Assembly: GCA_007258455.2 (NCBI GenBank)
Contig: VDFB02275623.1
Span: 1-64,000, forward strand
Source: Sequoia sempervirens
Taxonomy: Eukaryota; Streptophyta; Pinopsida; Cupressales; Cupressaceae
Direction: 5' to 3'
DNA length: 64,000 bases
Part shown: in pieces, positions 61,688 through 64,000 of the stretch
Numbering within the stretch: the first letter of the stretch is position 1
Layout of the letters: each line of letters begins with the position of its first letter
Program-made: the position numbers and the translations under genes
The notes under the pieces: generated by a model
Database searches by the model: none
Told to the model about the DNA's origin: nothing
Seen by the model: the letters and a program-made list of their open reading frames with translations, nothing else

Positions 61688-63110
61688 GAAAAATATTAAG
61701 GTAAGAGTCTATTGTTAAAAGTGACATGGTAGGTGTGCAAGCCATTAGAAGTTCAAACACAGTTATTTAGAACTTTAGAGTGAGCCTGGTCAATGAAGTC
61801 GATGGATGCAACTTGCAAAGCAGGGGGTCAGCGAGAGATGCTACATGAATATCTACAAATGGCATTTGTGATCAATCCTTTACCCACATCATTTTCATGC
61901 CAGTGTACTAAATGCACCTGCCAGCATTTTGAAATATGAAATCATGATTTTAAAGTTTTTTATTGTAGTTCCAGAGTCAATGTAATTTTATATGATCTTT
62001 TTTTTTTTTAAAACTGATTTTATAAGCCATATCACCAAGGGGAAATTTAGCTAGGTTTTGAGTGCAAGTCCTTGTTGCAATATTTACATAATTTTAATCC
62101 TAGATTTACAAATGAGTAAGTTAGGAGCTAATATATGGGCTCTGGGTTCGATACAGTATACCTGTGCGCACCCCCTGGAATGATCACTGTGAATGAAATA
62201 GAGAGGTCAACAGCAAATCATTTGGAACCAGTAGTAAGACAATCCTCACGGTCTGCACACGGTAGGACTCGTCCCCTCAACACCTTCGTTGGCCAGAGAA
62301 TAGTGTTGTTGCGCCCTGGTTAATCCCGTTGTAGGTAGAAGCGGCACCCAGAGAGATGACCAAACTATGCTTATGCGATCTCGTGATACATGTATTGGTC
62401 GATGATGAAAAGTCATGATATGGCATTGCTTCCTGGCACGTTGATCCTGTAGAAACAACTTCTCCAAATTGAGCAACGATCGACCCTCGAATGGTGATGT
62501 CTCTGGTACCGATGAAATTCAAGCCTTGAGAATATGGCCAGGAACTGGAATCGCGTGTTGGATGTATGTCTTCGTCTCCCTGATAACAACAAATTGCATA
62601 TGCCTTAGAACAGACCCCGATCCTGGCTGTGAGAGCTCCATGATCCAAGGAATCTGAGTCAATGAGAGTATCGGCACTAGATGAGATTGCTGAATATCCA
62701 TCTCTCTCTCCCCTTCATCTTGCAATTTAGGAAAAGCGCCCTAAAGTTAGGCGGACTCCTGGTATAATGAACAACTCTAAAATGCGAATGAGAATGGGCT
62801 CACTAATAAAAACCAAATCCACCATACACAGAGAGAAATAAAAGCAACACAGATAATTGATAAAATGCGGGACCAGTGTGCGATGCCTTGCCGACGTGCT
62901 GAGGTGCTCTATGTTCTGATGCCCTAATTCAGGTGGAATAGATTAAGACGGGAAATAGTCAGGGATGAATCACCATTGAGATGGAAAGAAAGTGGGAACG
63001 CCTCAAGATATTCTCATGCCTCGCTCTGTGTAGCCACCTCTTACCTTGTTACCTTATGTGTCAAAAAAATCATTCGCCAACACATCACATGCCACGAGCC
63101 CACACGCGAT
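61688..63110. other. No supported gene; relatively G/C-rich flank
   Basis: Probably includes the 5' side of the Helitron. A 123-codon minus-strand frame (62648-62277) and overlapping frames have even composition but no recognisable motif. A B-box-like GGGTTCGATAC occurs at about 62145. Confidence 0.4.
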
Positions 63111-63600
63111 AGATAATCAATTAATATACTTAGTAACAATAGATAAATTAAATTATGAAATTGTATTGTATATTTATTAATTTAATAAGTTTACTATTTA
63201 TTATTAGTTTTTAAAATGATAAATATAATGCAAATTTATTTTAAAATAATATTATGATTAGATTGATTATTATATTATATTTTATATTAAAAATTATTAC
63301 ATATAAATATAATACAATATATGATTAATATATAATATATATTATATAATACAAATTAAATTTTATTTATTTTTAAAATAATATTGTTTACATTTATTAT
63401 TATATATTGAAAATTATTAACATAAATATAAAATAAATTATAGTTAATATATAATATATATTTAATATAATACAAATTAAAATACACTTCTTATTATATA
63501 TAAATTACATGATTATTATTATTAACAAATGCGTATTTTGTATAATATAAATTTATTTTTAAATTAATATGCATAGAAGAGGTAAATTTGAAGGGAGAAA
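63111..63600. repeat. A/T-rich tract with repeated block
   Basis: Nearly pure A/T. Two direct, diverged copies of a stretch reading taatatataatatatat...taatacaaattaaa (about 63323 and 63442) suggest about a 120-bp period. Confidence 0.55.
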
Positions 63601-64000
63601 CCTTTGTTGATGCAGAATGGATGGCATATTTGGGAGCTTATCGTCATTTGCGTGTTGCAAACTTAGCAGACTGCAAGGCTATGAATAATTCTGCTCTCTG
63701 ACATCAATTAAGAAAAACTTGGTTTATGTTTTGCACACATTTGTGTAGTAAATGAGATCAATTAATTTTATTATATTATTATATTTATATCGGTTAAATT
63801 TTTTTTTAATTATTAAGAATGAAAATGTATTAACTAATTATATTATGAGATCAAGTATTAAGCATAATTCATTTTAATTTTATTTCACAAAACATAAAAT
63901 AAACCAAAGTTTACGAATTTTCATTTTAAATTTATTTTAAACATTAATTAGATTAACTTCTTTGATTTAAAAAAAAAAATTAGAAAAATGCACTTTGATT
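63601..64000. other. No gene seen
   Basis: A/T-rich, with stops in all frames. Confidence 0.5.

Noticed and set aside
62277..62725. Overlapping minus-strand frames of 68-123 codons
   Set aside because: Even base composition keeps several frames open at once. No motif, no consistent frame, so not called as genes.

Overview
The window looks like nuclear DNA of a land plant with a very large, gene-poor, transposon-packed genome. A gymnosperm, perhaps a conifer, fits best (inference): the one convincing host gene has introns of about 30.7, 2.3 and 7.3 kb filled with nested retroelements, and every protein family recognised here is a plant one. There is no sign of bacterial, organellar or viral-genome organisation.

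Host gene. Five plus-strand exons (9144-9345, 40058-40245, 42551-42624, 49909-49961, 50077-50231) join with matching splice phases. Together they encode a transmembrane segment followed by the N-lobe and catalytic-loop region of a receptor-like kinase resembling the plant LRR-VI group (MRH1-like). The glycine loop, alpha-C Glu and HRD motif are altered, so it is probably a pseudokinase. The extracellular exons and the C-terminal kinase exons were not found.

Layout. 1-3.5 kb: decayed LINE fragments on the minus strand. 4.38-4.75 kb: a complete 375-bp TRIM/SMART-type mini-LTR element. 9.1-50.2 kb: the kinase gene. Its giant intron holds an unrecognised decayed coding region (10.5-12.6 kb) and an old 13.3-kb largely non-coding LTR element (13139-26447). 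Inside that element lie a non-autonomous hAT element (15793-16553) and a young but broken Copia element (17366-22910, minus strand). The same intron also holds a decayed coiled-coil coding region (27.9-28.8 kb), a candidate solo LTR (29.4-31.4 kb), a duplicated and inverted repeat block with an AT-rich minisatellite (32.0-32.7 kb), a LINE 3' end (33.4-34.4 kb), and a non-autonomous element with 1.2-kb LTRs and only 765 bp of interior (35578-38773). The 7.3-kb intron holds another degenerate LTR element (44.9-49.5 kb), a candidate solo LTR and a second hAT-family copy. 50.2-64 kb: mostly non-coding repeat-like DNA, a PPR pseudogene (57 kb), one unrecognised short open exon-like frame (57.8 kb), and a decayed Helitron Rep/helicase gene (59.0-61.7 kb, minus).

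No intact autonomous mobile element, rRNA, tRNA or CRISPR array was found. Boundaries of LTR, TRIM and hAT elements rest on terminal motifs and target-site duplications read directly from the sequence. Family assignments rest on recognising motifs in translation, without database searches.
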